A DNA stretch of 64,000 nucleotides from Mycobacterium colombiense (GCF_001953985.1 NZ_MBEI01000017.1:174363-238362); one strand, 5' to 3'; shown: positions 36,396 through 45,762, numbered from the stretch's first letter. Notes: generated by a model not told the origin, from the sequence alone. Numbers and translations are program-made.

Positions 36396-37136
36396 GTGGG
36401 TCGGGTAGACGGCAAGGTAGCGCTAATCAGTGGTGGCGCCGGCGGTATGGGCGCCGAAGACGCGCGGCTGCTGGTCGAGGAGGGCGCCAAGGTCGTGATC
36501 GGCGACATCCTGGACGACCAGGGCAAGGCGCTGGCCGACGAGATCGGCGACTCCGCGCGCTACGTGCACCTCGACGTCACCCAGCCCGACCAGTGGGACG
36601 CCGCCGTCGCCACCGCGGTCGGCGAATTCGGCAAGCTCAACGTCCTGGTCAACAACGCCGGCACCGTCGCGCTCGGCCCGCTGAAGAGCTTCGATCTGGC
36701 CAAGTGGCAGAAGGTGATTGACGTCAACCTGACCGGGACGTTCCTGGGCATGCGGGCCTCGGTCGAGCCGATGATCGCGGCCGGGGGCGGCTCGATCATC
36801 AACGTGTCGTCCATCGAGGGCCTGCGCGGCGCGCCGATGGTGCACCCCTACGTCGCGTCCAAGTGGGGCGTGCGCGGGCTGGCGAAGTCGGCGGCATTGG
36901 AGCTGGCGCCGCACAACATTCGGGTGAACTCGGTACACCCGGGGTTCATCCGCACCCCGATGACCGCCCACCTGCCCGAGGACATGGTGACCATCCCGCT
37001 CGGGCGTCCCGGCGAGGTCCGCGAAGTCGCGACGTTCGTGCTCTTCCTGGCCAGCGACGAGTCGTCCTACTCCACCGGCAGCGAATACGTGATGGACGGC
37101 GGCCTGGTCACCGACGTGAATCACAAGGAGTTCTAG
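36396..37136 (+). CDS. Short-chain dehydrogenase, hydroxysteroid dehydrogenase-like
   Basis: A 246-residue classical SDR. The cofactor loop is LISGGAGGMGAEDARLLVEE, with DVT for adenine and NNAGTVALG after it. The catalytic Ser is in INVSSIEGLRG and the pair Tyr-Lys in HPYVASKWGVRGLAKSAALE. It resembles FabG3/20-beta-hydroxysteroid dehydrogenase (Rv2002). The substrate is not certain. AAAGGAGA stands before the GTG start. It is the middle gene of the run from 35278 to 38498. Confidence 0.9.
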   Translation: MGRVDGKVALISGGAGGMGAEDARLLVEEGAKVVIGDILDDQGKALADEIGDSARYVHLDVTQPDQWDAAVATAVGEFGKLNVLVNNAGTVALGPLKSFDLAKWQKVIDVNLTGTFLGMRASVEPMIAAGGGSIINVSSIEGLRGAPMVHPYVASKWGVRGLAKSAALELAPHNIRVNSVHPGFIRTPMTAHLPEDMVTIPLGRPGEVREVATFVLFLASDESSYSTGSEYVMDGGLVTDVNHKEF

Positions 37137-37157
37137 GGCGGTGCTATAACCGCGAGC

Positions 37158-38498
37158 ATGCTGCGCAGCCTGGCGAGCCTGGTCGGATCGAACCACGTCG
37201 TCACCGATCCCGACGTGCTGGCGGCGCGCAGCGTCGACCACACCGGGCGGTACCGGGGCACCGCGAGCGCGCTGGTGCGGCCGGGCACGGCCGAGGAGGT
37301 CGCCGAGGTGCTGCGGGTGTGCCGGGACGCCGGGGCGCACGTGACGGTGCAGGGCGGCCGGACCTCGTTGGTGGCCGGCACCGTTCCCGAGCACGACGAC
37401 GTGTTGTTGTCCACCGAGCGGCTGCACGCCGTCGCTGACGTCGACACCGTGGAACGCCGCATCGAGGCCGGCGCCGGAGCCACCCTGGCCGCGGTGCAAC
37501 GGGCCGCGGGCGCAGCAGGTTTGGTGTTCGGCGTGGATCTGGCGGCCCGCGACACCGCGACCGTCGGCGGCATGGCATCGACGAACGCCGGCGGCCTGCG
37601 CACGGTCCGCTACGGCAACATGGGCGAGCAGGTGGTCGGCGTGCAGGTGGCGCTGCCCGACGGCACGCTGCTGCGCCGGCACAGCCGGGTGCGCCGGGAC
37701 AACACCGGCTACGACCTGCCCGCGCTGTTCGTGGGCGCCGAGGGCACCCTGGGCGTCATCACCGAGCTGGACCTGCGGCTGCACGCCACCCCGACGCACC
37801 GGGTGACGGCGATCTGCGGATTCGCCGACCTCGAGGCGCTGGTGGCCGCCGGGCGCACCTTCCGCGACGTGGACGGCATTGCCGCCCTGGAATTGATCGA
37901 CGGCCGGGCCGCCGCGCTGACCCAGGAGCACCGCGGCGTCGGCGCCCCGGTCGCCGGCGAGTGGCTGCTGCTGGTGGAACTGGCCGCCGATCACGACCAG
38001 ACCGAGCGGCTGGCCGAGCTGCTCGACGACGTGCCGATGCGCGCCGATCCCGCGGTCGGCGTGGATCTCGTTGCGCAGCAACGGTTGTGGCAGGTCCGCG
38101 AATCACTGGCCGAGGTCTTCGGCGTGTACGGGCCCCCGCTGAAGTTCGATGTCTCGCTGCCGCTGTCGGCGATCGGCGAATTCGAAAGGCACGCGGTCGA
38201 TTTGGTGCACACGCATGCCCCCGACGCGCTGCCGGTGCTGTTCGGCCACATCGGCGAAGGCAACCTGCACCTGAACGTGTTGCGCTGCCCGGCCGACCGG
38301 GAGCGGGTGCTGTACGAGCCAATGATGGACCTCATCGCGCGATGCGGCGGCAACGTGAGCTCAGAACACGGCGTCGGCAGCCGCAAACGGCCCTACCTCG
38401 CCATGTCCCGCGGGCCCGCCGACATCGCCGCGATGCGCACGGTCAAAAACGCGCTGGACCCAACCGGATTCCTCAATGCCGCAGTGCTTTTCGATTAA
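37158..38498 (+). CDS. FAD-binding oxidase, GlcD/D-lactate dehydrogenase family (Rv0161 type)
   Basis: A 446-residue flavoprotein. The PCMH-type FAD domain shows VRPGTAEEVAEVLRVCRDAG, VTVQGGRTSLVAGTVPEHDD, TVGGMASTNAGGLRTVRYGN and LFVGAEGTLGVITELDLRLH. The C-terminal FAD-linked oxidase part has PVLFGHIGEGNLHLNVLRC, which holds catalytic His residues, and SSEHGVGSRKRPYL. The family oxidises 2-hydroxyacids such as D-lactate or glycolate. Context matches Rv0161. It begins 22 bases after the SDR gene. Confidence 0.92.
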   Translation: MLRSLASLVGSNHVVTDPDVLAARSVDHTGRYRGTASALVRPGTAEEVAEVLRVCRDAGAHVTVQGGRTSLVAGTVPEHDDVLLSTERLHAVADVDTVERRIEAGAGATLAAVQRAAGAAGLVFGVDLAARDTATVGGMASTNAGGLRTVRYGNMGEQVVGVQVALPDGTLLRRHSRVRRDNTGYDLPALFVGAEGTLGVITELDLRLHATPTHRVTAICGFADLEALVAAGRTFRDVDGIAALELIDGRAAALTQEHRGVGAPVAGEWLLLVELAADHDQTERLAELLDDVPMRADPAVGVDLVAQQRLWQVRESLAEVFGVYGPPLKFDVSLPLSAIGEFERHAVDLVHTHAPDALPVLFGHIGEGNLHLNVLRCPADRERVLYEPMMDLIARCGGNVSSEHGVGSRKRPYLAMSRGPADIAAMRTVKNALDPTGFLNAAVLFD

Positions 38499-38631
38499 GG
38501 GAGCATGAAAGCTCTTGGGCCGCTGGCTCGCCGAAACAACTAAAAACGGCATTCGCCGGACAGCGGGCCGACCTCAGGCATGTACTTAGGTCATATTTTC
38601 ACGGCGTTACCGGGAGTTCGCGGAGGCAGGC

Positions 38632-39783
38632 ATGACAACGGCGGATGGTCAGGCGCGTCAGCGCATGACACTGGAAGCGCAAGCGCAGGCCGGACCGGGC
38701 GCAGATCTCGTTCTCGAGGGCGGGGGAGTCAAGGGGATCGCACTGGTCGGGGCCGTCCTGACCCTGCATGACGCGGGCTTTGTCTTTCCCCGGATCGGCG
38801 GCACGTCGGCCGGCGCCATTGCGGCCGCCCTTATCGCCGCATATCAGGTCAGGAAAGTCCCGCTGACCCAGTTACAGACGGATATGACCGAGCTGGACTA
38901 CACCCAGTTCATGCAGAAGACCTGGGCCGAGAGGCACCTGGGCCTGATCGGGGAAGCCGCCGCGCTAGTGAGCCACCAGGGCCTGTACGCGAGCACTTAC
39001 GTCAAAGAGTGGCTGACCTCGAAGCTGGAGCCGCTCGGCATCCGCACCTTCGCCGACCTCAAGATCACCACGGACGACGGCACCGCCCTGGCCCCGTACC
39101 AGCGCTACCGGCTGGTCACCCACACCTCGGACCTGACCCGCGGAGCCCTGGTCCGGCTGCCCTGGGACCTGCCCTATTACCTGCTGAGCAGCAAAGATCA
39201 AAGTGATCCGGACCGGCAGATGACGGTCATCGACAACTACCCGATCGTGGACGCGGTCCGTGCGTCGATGTCGATCCCGTTCTTCTTCCAGCCCTTCGAG
39301 CAGGAGACTGCCCTGGGGGCCTGCACCTGGGTCGACGGCGGGCTGCTGCAGAACTTCCCGGTGACCGTGTTCGACCGGACCGACGGCCGGCCTAACCGGT
39401 GGCCGACATTCGGTATCAAGCTCTCGTCGCGGCCGGCGCTGAACACCCCGGACATACCAGTGCGGGGCGATCTCCGCGAGGTCGTCGCGATCGCGCACAC
39501 GGCAACGGGCGAGTGGAACCGCTACCCGCTGGCCGATGAGGGCGTCGGCGCCCGGACGGTGTTCGTGGACACGATGGGTATCGCCAGCACCGATTTCGGG
39601 CTGACGACCGACCAGCGCGACATGCTGTTCGCCAACGGCAAGGCGGCGGCGGCTGAGTTCCTGGCCGCCTGGGAGCAGGCTCACCCCCCGGTCGCACCCG
39701 CCACCGAGGTCACCACCACGCCCGGCCAACGTCACCGCGACCCGGGTCAAGACCGCCGAAACAGCCGCCGACGCCGCGGGTGA
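38632..39783 (+). CDS. Patatin-like phospholipase
   Basis: A 383-residue patatin-fold lipid acyl hydrolase. The oxyanion loop is LEGGGVKGIALVGAVL near residue 27. The Ser-Asp dyad is Ser59 in GGTSAGAIAA and Asp235 in WVDGGLLQNFP. The last 40 residues (from APATEVTTTPGQ) are low-complexity and strongly basic, ending RRNSRRRRG. There is no signal peptide. It probably hydrolyses phospholipids or other lipids. It marks the left side of the accessory block absent from the M. tuberculosis order. Confidence 0.9.
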   Translation: MTTADGQARQRMTLEAQAQAGPGADLVLEGGGVKGIALVGAVLTLHDAGFVFPRIGGTSAGAIAAALIAAYQVRKVPLTQLQTDMTELDYTQFMQKTWAERHLGLIGEAAALVSHQGLYASTYVKEWLTSKLEPLGIRTFADLKITTDDGTALAPYQRYRLVTHTSDLTRGALVRLPWDLPYYLLSSKDQSDPDRQMTVIDNYPIVDAVRASMSIPFFFQPFEQETALGACTWVDGGLLQNFPVTVFDRTDGRPNRWPTFGIKLSSRPALNTPDIPVRGDLREVVAIAHTATGEWNRYPLADEGVGARTVFVDTMGIASTDFGLTTDQRDMLFANGKAAAAEFLAAWEQAHPPVAPATEVTTTPGQRHRDPGQDRRNSRRRRG

Positions 39784-39813
39784 GGCCCAGGGGCGTGGCG
39801 AGTTTCGGTTCGA

Positions 39814-40359
39814 CTAGCTGCCCTTGATCCCGACCGCGTGGCGCAGCTGCGCCAAAAATTGCTCGGCGTCATCGCTTCGCACGATGTAGTGCGAGATCGC
39901 AATCCGGATGACCGTCGCCGCCTTCACCGCCGCGTTCGGCCCGGGCAGGTGGCGCTGCAAGCCCTCGCGCATCTGCGGGATGACCCAGGAGAACTGGGCG
40001 ATGGTGTGTTCGGGCTCGACGTCGACCATGCGCACCCCGGAGTACGAATGCTGGTACTCGACGATGAACCGCAGCACGGCGTCGAGCTTGTCGACCCCCT
40101 TCAGGCCCGCGGTGGCCTTCACCAGACCGCTTTCGAAGATCTGGCGCTCGTACGCCGAAAAGGCCGACAGCAGCTCCTCTTTGGAGGCGAACCAGCGGTA
40201 CAGCGTGGGGCGGGACACGCCCGCCTGGGTGGCGACGTCGGACAGGCTCAGCTTGGTCTTGCCGTTGCGGCCCAGCACCTCGGCGGTGGCCGCCAGGATG
40301 CGCTGACGCGTCGAGGTGTCGGTGTCGGCGATCGTCGTCGCCCGGGCCGGCTGGCTCAT
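39814..40359 (-). CDS. TetR-family regulator, candidate controller of the accessory block
   Basis: A 181-residue TetR protein. The helix-turn-helix is LSDVATQAGVSRPTLYRWFA followed by SKEELLSAFSAYERQ, near residues 40-70. The ligand domain contains VDVEPEHTIAQFSWVIPQMR. It is the last gene of a minus-strand unit (SMP-30, thioesterase, TetR) that starts behind the first TTTACAAA-N10-AGTGTCAYGC site. As the only TetR in the block, it is the best candidate to bind all three sites. The inducer is probably a pathway intermediate or its CoA ester. Confidence 0.86.
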   Translation of the reverse strand: MSQPARATTIADTDTSTRQRILAATAEVLGRNGKTKLSLSDVATQAGVSRPTLYRWFASKEELLSAFSAYERQIFESGLVKATAGLKGVDKLDAVLRFIVEYQHSYSGVRMVDVEPEHTIAQFSWVIPQMREGLQRHLPGPNAAVKAATVIRIAISHYIVRSDDAEQFLAQLRHAVGIKGS

Positions 40360-40411
40360 GATTCAAACTTTTCGCGGTGTCGCCGAGGTGTCATGGTCAT
40401 TCGCTCCCACG

Positions 40412-41236
40412 TTAGGCCCGAGGCGGGCGCCGGCGCACCAGCACCGACTGCTGGATGGCGCCGACCGCGCCCTGCTCGTCGAACAACGTGCCGATGGTCG
40501 TCCCGATGCCGTCCGGCCCGTAGCTGGTCTCCGCCCGGATGCCGATCCAGTCGCCGTCGGGAACACGAAATACGTGCACGGCCAGATCGGTGTTGAGGAA
40601 GGTCCATTTGGTGATGTCGAGCTTGCTGCCGATGCCGTTGGCGCAGTCGGCCACCGCGAACAGCCGTTCCAGCTGCGTCATGGATTCGCCGTTGACCAGG
40701 TCGACGGTCGGGTTGATCCAGGATTCGCCGGGCCCCTCGCTGAGCGGCTCGGTCAGCCACAGCCACTCCAGGCTGTGCACGTAATTGCGGTCCCAGTCGC
40801 GCGCCTTGAGGTTGCGGTTGAAGGCCTCGGCCCGCGGCCCGGGCAGTGGCGCCGGGGCGTGCGCTATTGGTTCTGTGTCCTGGTGCTGCAACCGCCATCC
40901 GCTGGCGCGCGCCACCGGCCGCGGTGTGCCGTCGGGGCCGGGGGCCAGCATCTCGGCGCTGAGCAGTTCGATCTGCTTGCCCGGGCGTTGCACCTCGGCG
41001 CGCACCCACAGATCGCCCTCGGCCGGCACCCCGCCCAACAGGTCGATGACGACCCGCGACAGGCGCGTGTCATCGCGCTGCTCGCATCGCTCCAGCGCCC
41101 GGACCAGCAGCGCCGACACCGGACCGCCGTGCTGGATGGCCGCCGACCAGGTGCCGCGCGCCAGATCGGTCGCCCGGAACTTCTCGCCCAACCCGTCACC
41201 GGTCGAGTCGATCAGCTCGTAATAGGCGTCGGTCAT
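40412..41236 (-). CDS. Thioesterase family protein (double hotdog, acyl-CoA thioesterase-like)
   Basis: A 274-residue protein of the acyl-CoA thioesterase (TesB/YbgC-like) double-hotdog kind. The N-terminal hotdog has ARGTWSAAIQHGGPVSALLV, the usual HGGP turn, with LSRVVIDLLGGVPAEGDLWV. The C-terminal hotdog has FLNTDLAVHVFRVPDGDWIG and GTTIGTLFDEQGAVGAIQQS. It should release CoA from an unknown acyl-CoA. GAGAGG lies six bases before ATG 41236. It follows the SMP-30 gene by 15 bases. Confidence 0.85.
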   Translation of the reverse strand: MTDAYYELIDSTGDGLGEKFRATDLARGTWSAAIQHGGPVSALLVRALERCEQRDDTRLSRVVIDLLGGVPAEGDLWVRAEVQRPGKQIELLSAEMLAPGPDGTPRPVARASGWRLQHQDTEPIAHAPAPLPGPRAEAFNRNLKARDWDRNYVHSLEWLWLTEPLSEGPGESWINPTVDLVNGESMTQLERLFAVADCANGIGSKLDITKWTFLNTDLAVHVFRVPDGDWIGIRAETSYGPDGIGTTIGTLFDEQGAVGAIQQSVLVRRRPPRA

Positions 41237-41251
41237 CGTCAACCTCTCGGG

Positions 41252-42070
41252 TCAGGGCAGGCCGGCGCCGGGAGTGGTCACCGTGACGGCATCCAGCCGG
41301 GAAAGCCGGGTGCCGATCAGGCGCTGAGGATAGGCCTCCGTGCTCGACAGCAGGAACAGGGTGCGGCGCTGGGGGCCGCCGAGGGCGCACGCGATCGCGA
41401 CCCGGTCGCCCATGTCGATGCGGTCGGTCACGGTGCCGCCCGCAACGATCCGCTCGAACTGGTGGGCCAACGTCATCGACGCCCACACCCCACCCTCGGC
41501 ATCCAGCGCGATGCCGTCGGGCGGGCCGTCCAGGCCGTCGGCGAAAACCCGGCGGTCGGACAGGGCGCCGTCGTCGGCGATGGAGAACGCGGTCAGCCGC
41601 CGGCCCGTCGATTCGGCGACGATCAGCGTCTTGCGATCCGGGGTGATCGCCATGCCGTTGGGGAAGTCGAGATCGTCGGCCACCACGGTGGCGCGGTCGT
41701 CGGCGTCCAGACGAAGGATGACCCCACCGCTGAGGGCCTGGCAGCCGATGTAGGCACGGCCCGCGTCGTCGATGACCATGTCGCCGAGGTTGGCCGGCGC
41801 CAGGTCGGCGAGATCTGCGATGGTGGCCACGGTTTCGCCGTCGTAGCGCAGCACCTGCCGGTCGTCGGTCGAGGCGATCAGCAGCGACCCGTCGGGCCGG
41901 AAGCCCAGACCCGACGGGGAATGACCGGGCAGCGGCAGGGTGGTCAGCGAGCCACCCATCGTCGCGGTGTGGACGGCCTCGCCCAGCATGTCGGAGAACC
42001 ACAGCAGCCCCTCGAACCAGCGCGGGCCTTCGCCGAAGCAGAATCCGTTGGCCACCGGCTCGGGAATCAT
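41252..42070 (-). CDS. SMP-30/gluconolactonase-like protein
   Basis: A 272-residue six-bladed beta-propeller lactonase. Metal ligands are expected at Glu in FCFGEGPRWFEG, Asn in DDLDFPNGMAITPDR and Asp in GPPDGIALDAEGGVW. The family opens sugar or other lactones in the cytoplasm. In this block a lactonase would suit the product of a Baeyer-Villiger monooxygenase acting on a cyclic ketone. It is the first gene of the minus-strand unit behind motif copy A. Confidence 0.88.
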   Translation of the reverse strand: MIPEPVANGFCFGEGPRWFEGLLWFSDMLGEAVHTATMGGSLTTLPLPGHSPSGLGFRPDGSLLIASTDDRQVLRYDGETVATIADLADLAPANLGDMVIDDAGRAYIGCQALSGGVILRLDADDRATVVADDLDFPNGMAITPDRKTLIVAESTGRRLTAFSIADDGALSDRRVFADGLDGPPDGIALDAEGGVWASMTLAHQFERIVAGGTVTDRIDMGDRVAIACALGGPQRRTLFLLSSTEAYPQRLIGTRLSRLDAVTVTTPGAGLP

Positions 42071-42099
42071 TCGTCCCCGCCGTCGGCAAATCGGTCCGC

Positions 42100-42127
42100 T
42101 TTACAAAACACCGAAAAAGTGTCATGC
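42100..42127 (-). promoter_or_regulatory. Bipartite motif, copy A (TTTACAAA-N10-AGTGTCATGC)
   Basis: The motif lies 30 bases upstream of the SMP-30 start codon. The two halves and the 10-base gap equal those of copies B and C; only one base in the second half differs (T for C). It would control the SMP-30, thioesterase and TetR genes. Confidence 0.65.
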
Positions 42128-42143
42128 ACCGCGGGTACCGGTG

Positions 42144-42620
42144 TCAATCTGCCGATCGGGCGAGCTCCCGCGCCACGGCCTCGTGGTAGGCGTCGATCTT
42201 GGCCGGATTGGCCTGCAGGAAGAGCTGGTCGGGCAGCGGGGCGTGTTTGTACGCCTCGATCGTCATGGTCCGGGAGAACAGCGTGATGTCCTGCCCGGGC
42301 CTGGTGAAGCGGTACGAGACGGTGATGCGGCCCTCCATCCCGCCGTTGCCCGCGCGGTCATGGCCCAGCCGGCCGATCGAGGTGAACACGAACAGCGTCG
42401 GGCGCACCGCGGCGGCTAGCTGCCAGCTGAAGACGCGGTCGCCGTCGGGACCCGCTTCCTCCCAGGTGTCACCGACCTTCAGCGGCAGCTCCGGCAAGTT
42501 GCCGATGTGCGCGCTGCCGGGGTAGGTCTTCGTCCAGTTCTGCGGGTTGGTCACGAAGTCGTACACCGTCTCGGCGGACTGCGTGAACGCGGTCTCCGAA
42601 GTGGTGGTCACGATGCCCAA
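42144..42620 (-). CDS. SRPBCC family protein
   Basis: A 158-residue START-like protein. Its strands include SETAFTQSAETVYDFVTNPQ, NWTKTYPGSAHIG and GRITVSYRFTRPGQDITLFS. The C-terminal helix (NPAKIDAYHEAVARELARS) closes the cavity. A ligand-binding or cyclase role is inferred. The start is a TTG at 42620, eight bases after GGAGG. It is divergent from the thioesterase gene at 42752, with motif copy B in the gap, and may have its own unit upstream of the SMP-30 gene. Confidence 0.82.
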   Translation of the reverse strand: MGIVTTTSETAFTQSAETVYDFVTNPQNWTKTYPGSAHIGNLPELPLKVGDTWEEAGPDGDRVFSWQLAAAVRPTLFVFTSIGRLGHDRAGNGGMEGRITVSYRFTRPGQDITLFSRTMTIEAYKHAPLPDQLFLQANPAKIDAYHEAVARELARSAD

Positions 42621-42687
42621 TGGTGTTGCCTCCCTGTGCGTTCCGCCGTCCCGTCAATCGGCGTGGCCGCCGTCTTGTTAGCCGAGC

Positions 42688-42715
42688 TTTACAAATCCTA
42701 CTCAAAGTGTCACGC
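42688..42715. promoter_or_regulatory. Bipartite motif, copy B (TTTACAAA-N10-AGTGTCACGC)
   Basis: The motif sits in the 131-base divergent gap between the SRPBCC gene (minus) and the TesB-like gene (plus), 36 bases before the latter's start. It could control both directions. Confidence 0.65.
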
Positions 42716-42751
42716 TGAGCGCTGAGCCGCGAGCGCGAGAGGTGGAGTGGG

Positions 42752-43642
42752 TTGACGAAGGCGTCTGAGGAATCCGCGCAGACCGAATGGACCGTGCAGG
42801 GCCTGCTGGATCTGTTCGACGTGCAGGCCGACGGGGACGACCGGTTCACCGGCAACACCGGCATCGCGGTGGGCGACGAACGCCAGGTGGTGGAGGGCAC
42901 CCAGGTGCTCGCGCAGGCGATCGTCGCGGTGGCGAAGCGATTCCCGGACAAGTCGGTGCGCTCGGCGCACGCCGTGTTCTCCCGCGCCGTGGTCGTCGGC
43001 CCGCCCATCGAACTCGTCCTCGACGTGGTGTCCGAAGGCCGGTCCACCGCCACCGCAGTGGTCGCCGTGCACCAGAACGGCCGGCGCTGCCTGAGCATCA
43101 CCGTGCTGGCCGACGTCCCGACCGACGATGTCATCCGCCACCACCTGCCGCGCCCCGACGTCGCCGCCCCGGCGGACGCCAACCACTCGCCGATGCCGAT
43201 GGTCGGCCGCGAGCTGCGCCTCGTCGACGTCGTCGACGTCAACAGCCCCGACGAGGTCGGCCCGCCGGAGCTCTACGCCTGGCTGCACTACGACCCGATC
43301 CCGACCCGCGACGAGTTGGCCAAGGCGCTGCTGGCCTACTTCACCGGGCATCTGGGCATCTCCACCACGATGCGGGCGCACGAGGGCATCGGTACCGCCC
43401 AGGCGCACCTGACCGTGTCGACCGCACCGATGAGCATCTCGGTCGCGTTCCACGAACCGGTGGACTGGACCGGGTGGCTGCTCTACACGCACGAGAGCAC
43501 CCAGGTCGGCGCGGGCATGTCGTACGTGCGCGGCACCGTGCACGCGCAAGAGGGTGACCTGCTGGCCTCGTTCGCCCAGGAGGCGCTGATCCGCCCGCTG
43601 CGCACCAGCGACACGGCGATCGACTCTCGCGCGCGGTTCTAA
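42752..43642 (+). CDS. Acyl-CoA thioesterase, TesB-like
   Basis: A 296-residue double-hotdog thioesterase II. The N-terminal part has DVQADGDDRFTGNTGIAVG, VVEGTQVLAQAIVAVAKRFP and SVRSAHAVFSRAVVVGPPIE. The C-terminal part has ISTTMRAHEGIGTAQAHLTV and SISVAFHEPVDWTGWLLYTH, then ESTQVGAGMSYVRGTVHAQE. These are conserved in TesB relatives. It hydrolyses acyl-CoA of unknown chain. The start is a TTG after AGGTGGAG. An F420 oxidoreductase gene follows after five bases. Confidence 0.85.
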   Translation: MTKASEESAQTEWTVQGLLDLFDVQADGDDRFTGNTGIAVGDERQVVEGTQVLAQAIVAVAKRFPDKSVRSAHAVFSRAVVVGPPIELVLDVVSEGRSTATAVVAVHQNGRRCLSITVLADVPTDDVIRHHLPRPDVAAPADANHSPMPMVGRELRLVDVVDVNSPDEVGPPELYAWLHYDPIPTRDELAKALLAYFTGHLGISTTMRAHEGIGTAQAHLTVSTAPMSISVAFHEPVDWTGWLLYTHESTQVGAGMSYVRGTVHAQEGDLLASFAQEALIRPLRTSDTAIDSRARF

Positions 43643-43647
43643 CGGCC

Positions 43648-44568
43648 ATGCGCTTCACCATCACCCACCCGATGCACAGCCATCCGTACAACCCGGAGCT
43701 GGTGAGCGGGGACGGTATCGGCAAGGTGGCCGCGGCGACCGAGGCGGCCGGAATTCACGGTTTCGGCTTCACCGATCACCCGGCGCCCTCGCAGCGATGG
43801 CTGGATGCCGGCGGACACGACGCGTTAGACCCCTTTGTCGCACTGGGTTTCGCGGCGGCCACCACGTCCACGCTGCGGCTGATCCCCAACATCGTGGTGC
43901 TGCCGTACCGAAATCCATTCGTGGTAGCCAAATCCGGCGCCACCCTGGACCTGCTCTCCGGTGGGCGCTTCACGCTCGCGGTGGGCGTGGGCTACCTCAA
44001 GCGCGAGTTCGCGGCACTCGGAGTGAGCTTCGACGAGCGCGCCGAGCTGTTCGAGGAGTCCCTTCAGGTGATCCGGGCCATCTGGACCGGCGACGATATC
44101 TCCTTTGAGGGCAAGCATTTCAGCGCGCGTGGCATCACCGCGCATCCCCGGCCGGTGAGCGATCCGCATCCGCCGATCTGGATCGGCGGCAATACGTCGT
44201 CATCGCGGCAGCGGGTGGCCCAGTACGGCGACGGCTGGTGCCCGTTCCCCGCGCCGCCGCAGCTGGCCCAGACTGCCGGCACCGCCGTCATCGACTCGGT
44301 GCAGAAGCTCGCCGACGGCATCGACGATCTGCGGCGCAGATGCGATGCGGCCCAGCGGGATTGGTCCGCCATCGACATCACCTTCACCAACTTCGAGGGC
44401 GGCAGCCCCGCGAGCGACGACTTCAACGCCGACGCCTACCTCGAGGGCCTGGACAAGCTGGCGAAGCTGGGCGTGACGTGGGTCAGCATCCACCTGCCCG
44501 GCGACAGCATGACGCACGCGCTCGAGACCCTCGACCGGTTCCGCACCCTGGTCGTCGACGCGGCCTAG
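43648..44568 (+). CDS. LLM-class F420-dependent oxidoreductase
   Basis: A 306-residue luciferase-like protein of the Rv2161c/TIGR03619-like form. Key parts are FGFTDHPAPSQRWLDAGGHD, LLSGGRFTLAVGVGYLKREF and RGITAHPRPVSDPHPPIWIG. Hydride transfer with F420H2 (or FMN) to an unknown substrate is inferred. It lies five bases after the thioesterase gene and 18 before an acyl-CoA dehydrogenase, so it is the middle gene of a short operon driven from copy B. Confidence 0.88.
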   Translation: MRFTITHPMHSHPYNPELVSGDGIGKVAAATEAAGIHGFGFTDHPAPSQRWLDAGGHDALDPFVALGFAAATTSTLRLIPNIVVLPYRNPFVVAKSGATLDLLSGGRFTLAVGVGYLKREFAALGVSFDERAELFEESLQVIRAIWTGDDISFEGKHFSARGITAHPRPVSDPHPPIWIGGNTSSSRQRVAQYGDGWCPFPAPPQLAQTAGTAVIDSVQKLADGIDDLRRRCDAAQRDWSAIDITFTNFEGGSPASDDFNADAYLEGLDKLAKLGVTWVSIHLPGDSMTHALETLDRFRTLVVDAA

Positions 44569-44586
44569 TTGGATAGAAGACGACTC

Positions 44587-45762
44587 ATGGACTTCTCCCG
44601 CGTCGAACTTTCGCCCGAGGATCAGAAATTCTTCGATGAGACCCAGGCTTTCATGGCCGAACACGTCACGGACGAGGTTCGTCGCCGTGATCGCGAGACC
44701 GGCGAAAACTTCAGTGAGCCAGTCCATTTGGCGCTGGGCGAAGCGGGTTACCTGACGTCGGACTGGTACCAGGAGTCCGAAGGCGGATTCGACCCGGTGC
44801 GACGGCGAATCTTCCACCTCGAGATCGGTCGCGCGCACACGCCGTGGTTCCACTGGGGCACCACGGCGGTCGTCGCGCGGTTGGTGAAGCAATTCGGGAA
44901 GTCCGAACTCGCCGACGCGATCCTGCCGGGCGTGCTGTCCGGGGAGATCCGGCTGTGCCTGGGCTACACCGAGCCCGAAGGCGGCTCCGACGTCGCCACC
45001 TGCAAGACCCGTGCCGTGCGGGACGGATCGGGCTGGGTGATCAACGGCTCCAAGATGTTCACCTCGAATGCGCAGAACGCCAAGTACGTTTTCCTGCTGA
45101 CCAATACCGATCCGCAGGGTCGCAAACACAAGAACCTGACCATGTTCCTGGTGCCGTTGGATTCGCCAGGCATCGAGATCCAGGGCATCCGCACGGTGGA
45201 CGGTGACCGCACCAACATCGTGTATTACAGCGACGTTCGGGTCGATGACCTCTACCGGATCGGTGAGGTCAACGGCGGCTGGACGGTGATGCGGTTCGCC
45301 CTCGACGCCGAACATGGCATTACCGACGCGCAAGACCATGGCCTGCAGAACATTTCGATGCTGTCAGAGCACGGCCACCTGATGGCCGAGGCGGCTGACG
45401 GGGTCGCGGCTGTGCTGGCCACGCCCGATGCGACCGGGCGGCGCCCGATCGACGACGGCGCCACGAAATACCGGCTGGGGCGCAGCATGGCCCGCATCGA
45501 GGCGGCCATGTCGACTCCCGGAATGTACGGGCGGGTGGCGCTCATTCAGACCATGCGCGAGGTCTCCCAGGAGTTGATGGACCTGCTGGGCACGGCATCG
45601 GCATTGCCCACCGATACAACGGGTTCCGCGGATGACGGCGGCATCGAGTTCATCTTCCGGCACGGCGTGCCCGCCGGCATCTACGGCGGCACCATGGAGG
45701 TGTTCCGCAACATGATCGCCCAGCACGAGCTGGGGCTCGGGCGTCCTAGCTACGGTCGCTGA
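44587..45762 (+). CDS. Acyl-CoA dehydrogenase
   Basis: A 391-residue FAD enzyme. The flavin and substrate regions are LGYTEPEGGSDVATCKTRAV, INGSKMFTSNAQNAKYVFLL and YYSDVRVDDLYRIGEVNGGW. The C-terminus IYGGTMEVFRNMIAQHELGL is typical of FadE proteins. It forms the 2,3-double bond in an acyl-CoA. ATG 44587 starts MDFSRVELSPEDQKF. It overlaps the convergent DUF427 gene by 17 bases. Together with the thioesterases and the CoA-transferase it indicates CoA-ester chemistry in the block. Confidence 0.9.
   Translation: MDFSRVELSPEDQKFFDETQAFMAEHVTDEVRRRDRETGENFSEPVHLALGEAGYLTSDWYQESEGGFDPVRRRIFHLEIGRAHTPWFHWGTTAVVARLVKQFGKSELADAILPGVLSGEIRLCLGYTEPEGGSDVATCKTRAVRDGSGWVINGSKMFTSNAQNAKYVFLLTNTDPQGRKHKNLTMFLVPLDSPGIEIQGIRTVDGDRTNIVYYSDVRVDDLYRIGEVNGGWTVMRFALDAEHGITDAQDHGLQNISMLSEHGHLMAEAADGVAAVLATPDATGRRPIDDGATKYRLGRSMARIEAAMSTPGMYGRVALIQTMREVSQELMDLLGTASALPTDTTGSADDGGIEFIFRHGVPAGIYGGTMEVFRNMIAQHELGLGRPSYGR

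Noticed and set aside
36423..38081. Open frame of 552 codons on the minus strand
   Set aside because: It is antisense to the SDR and FAD oxidase genes, both with clear motifs and ribosome sites. The antisense product has no recognisable domain.
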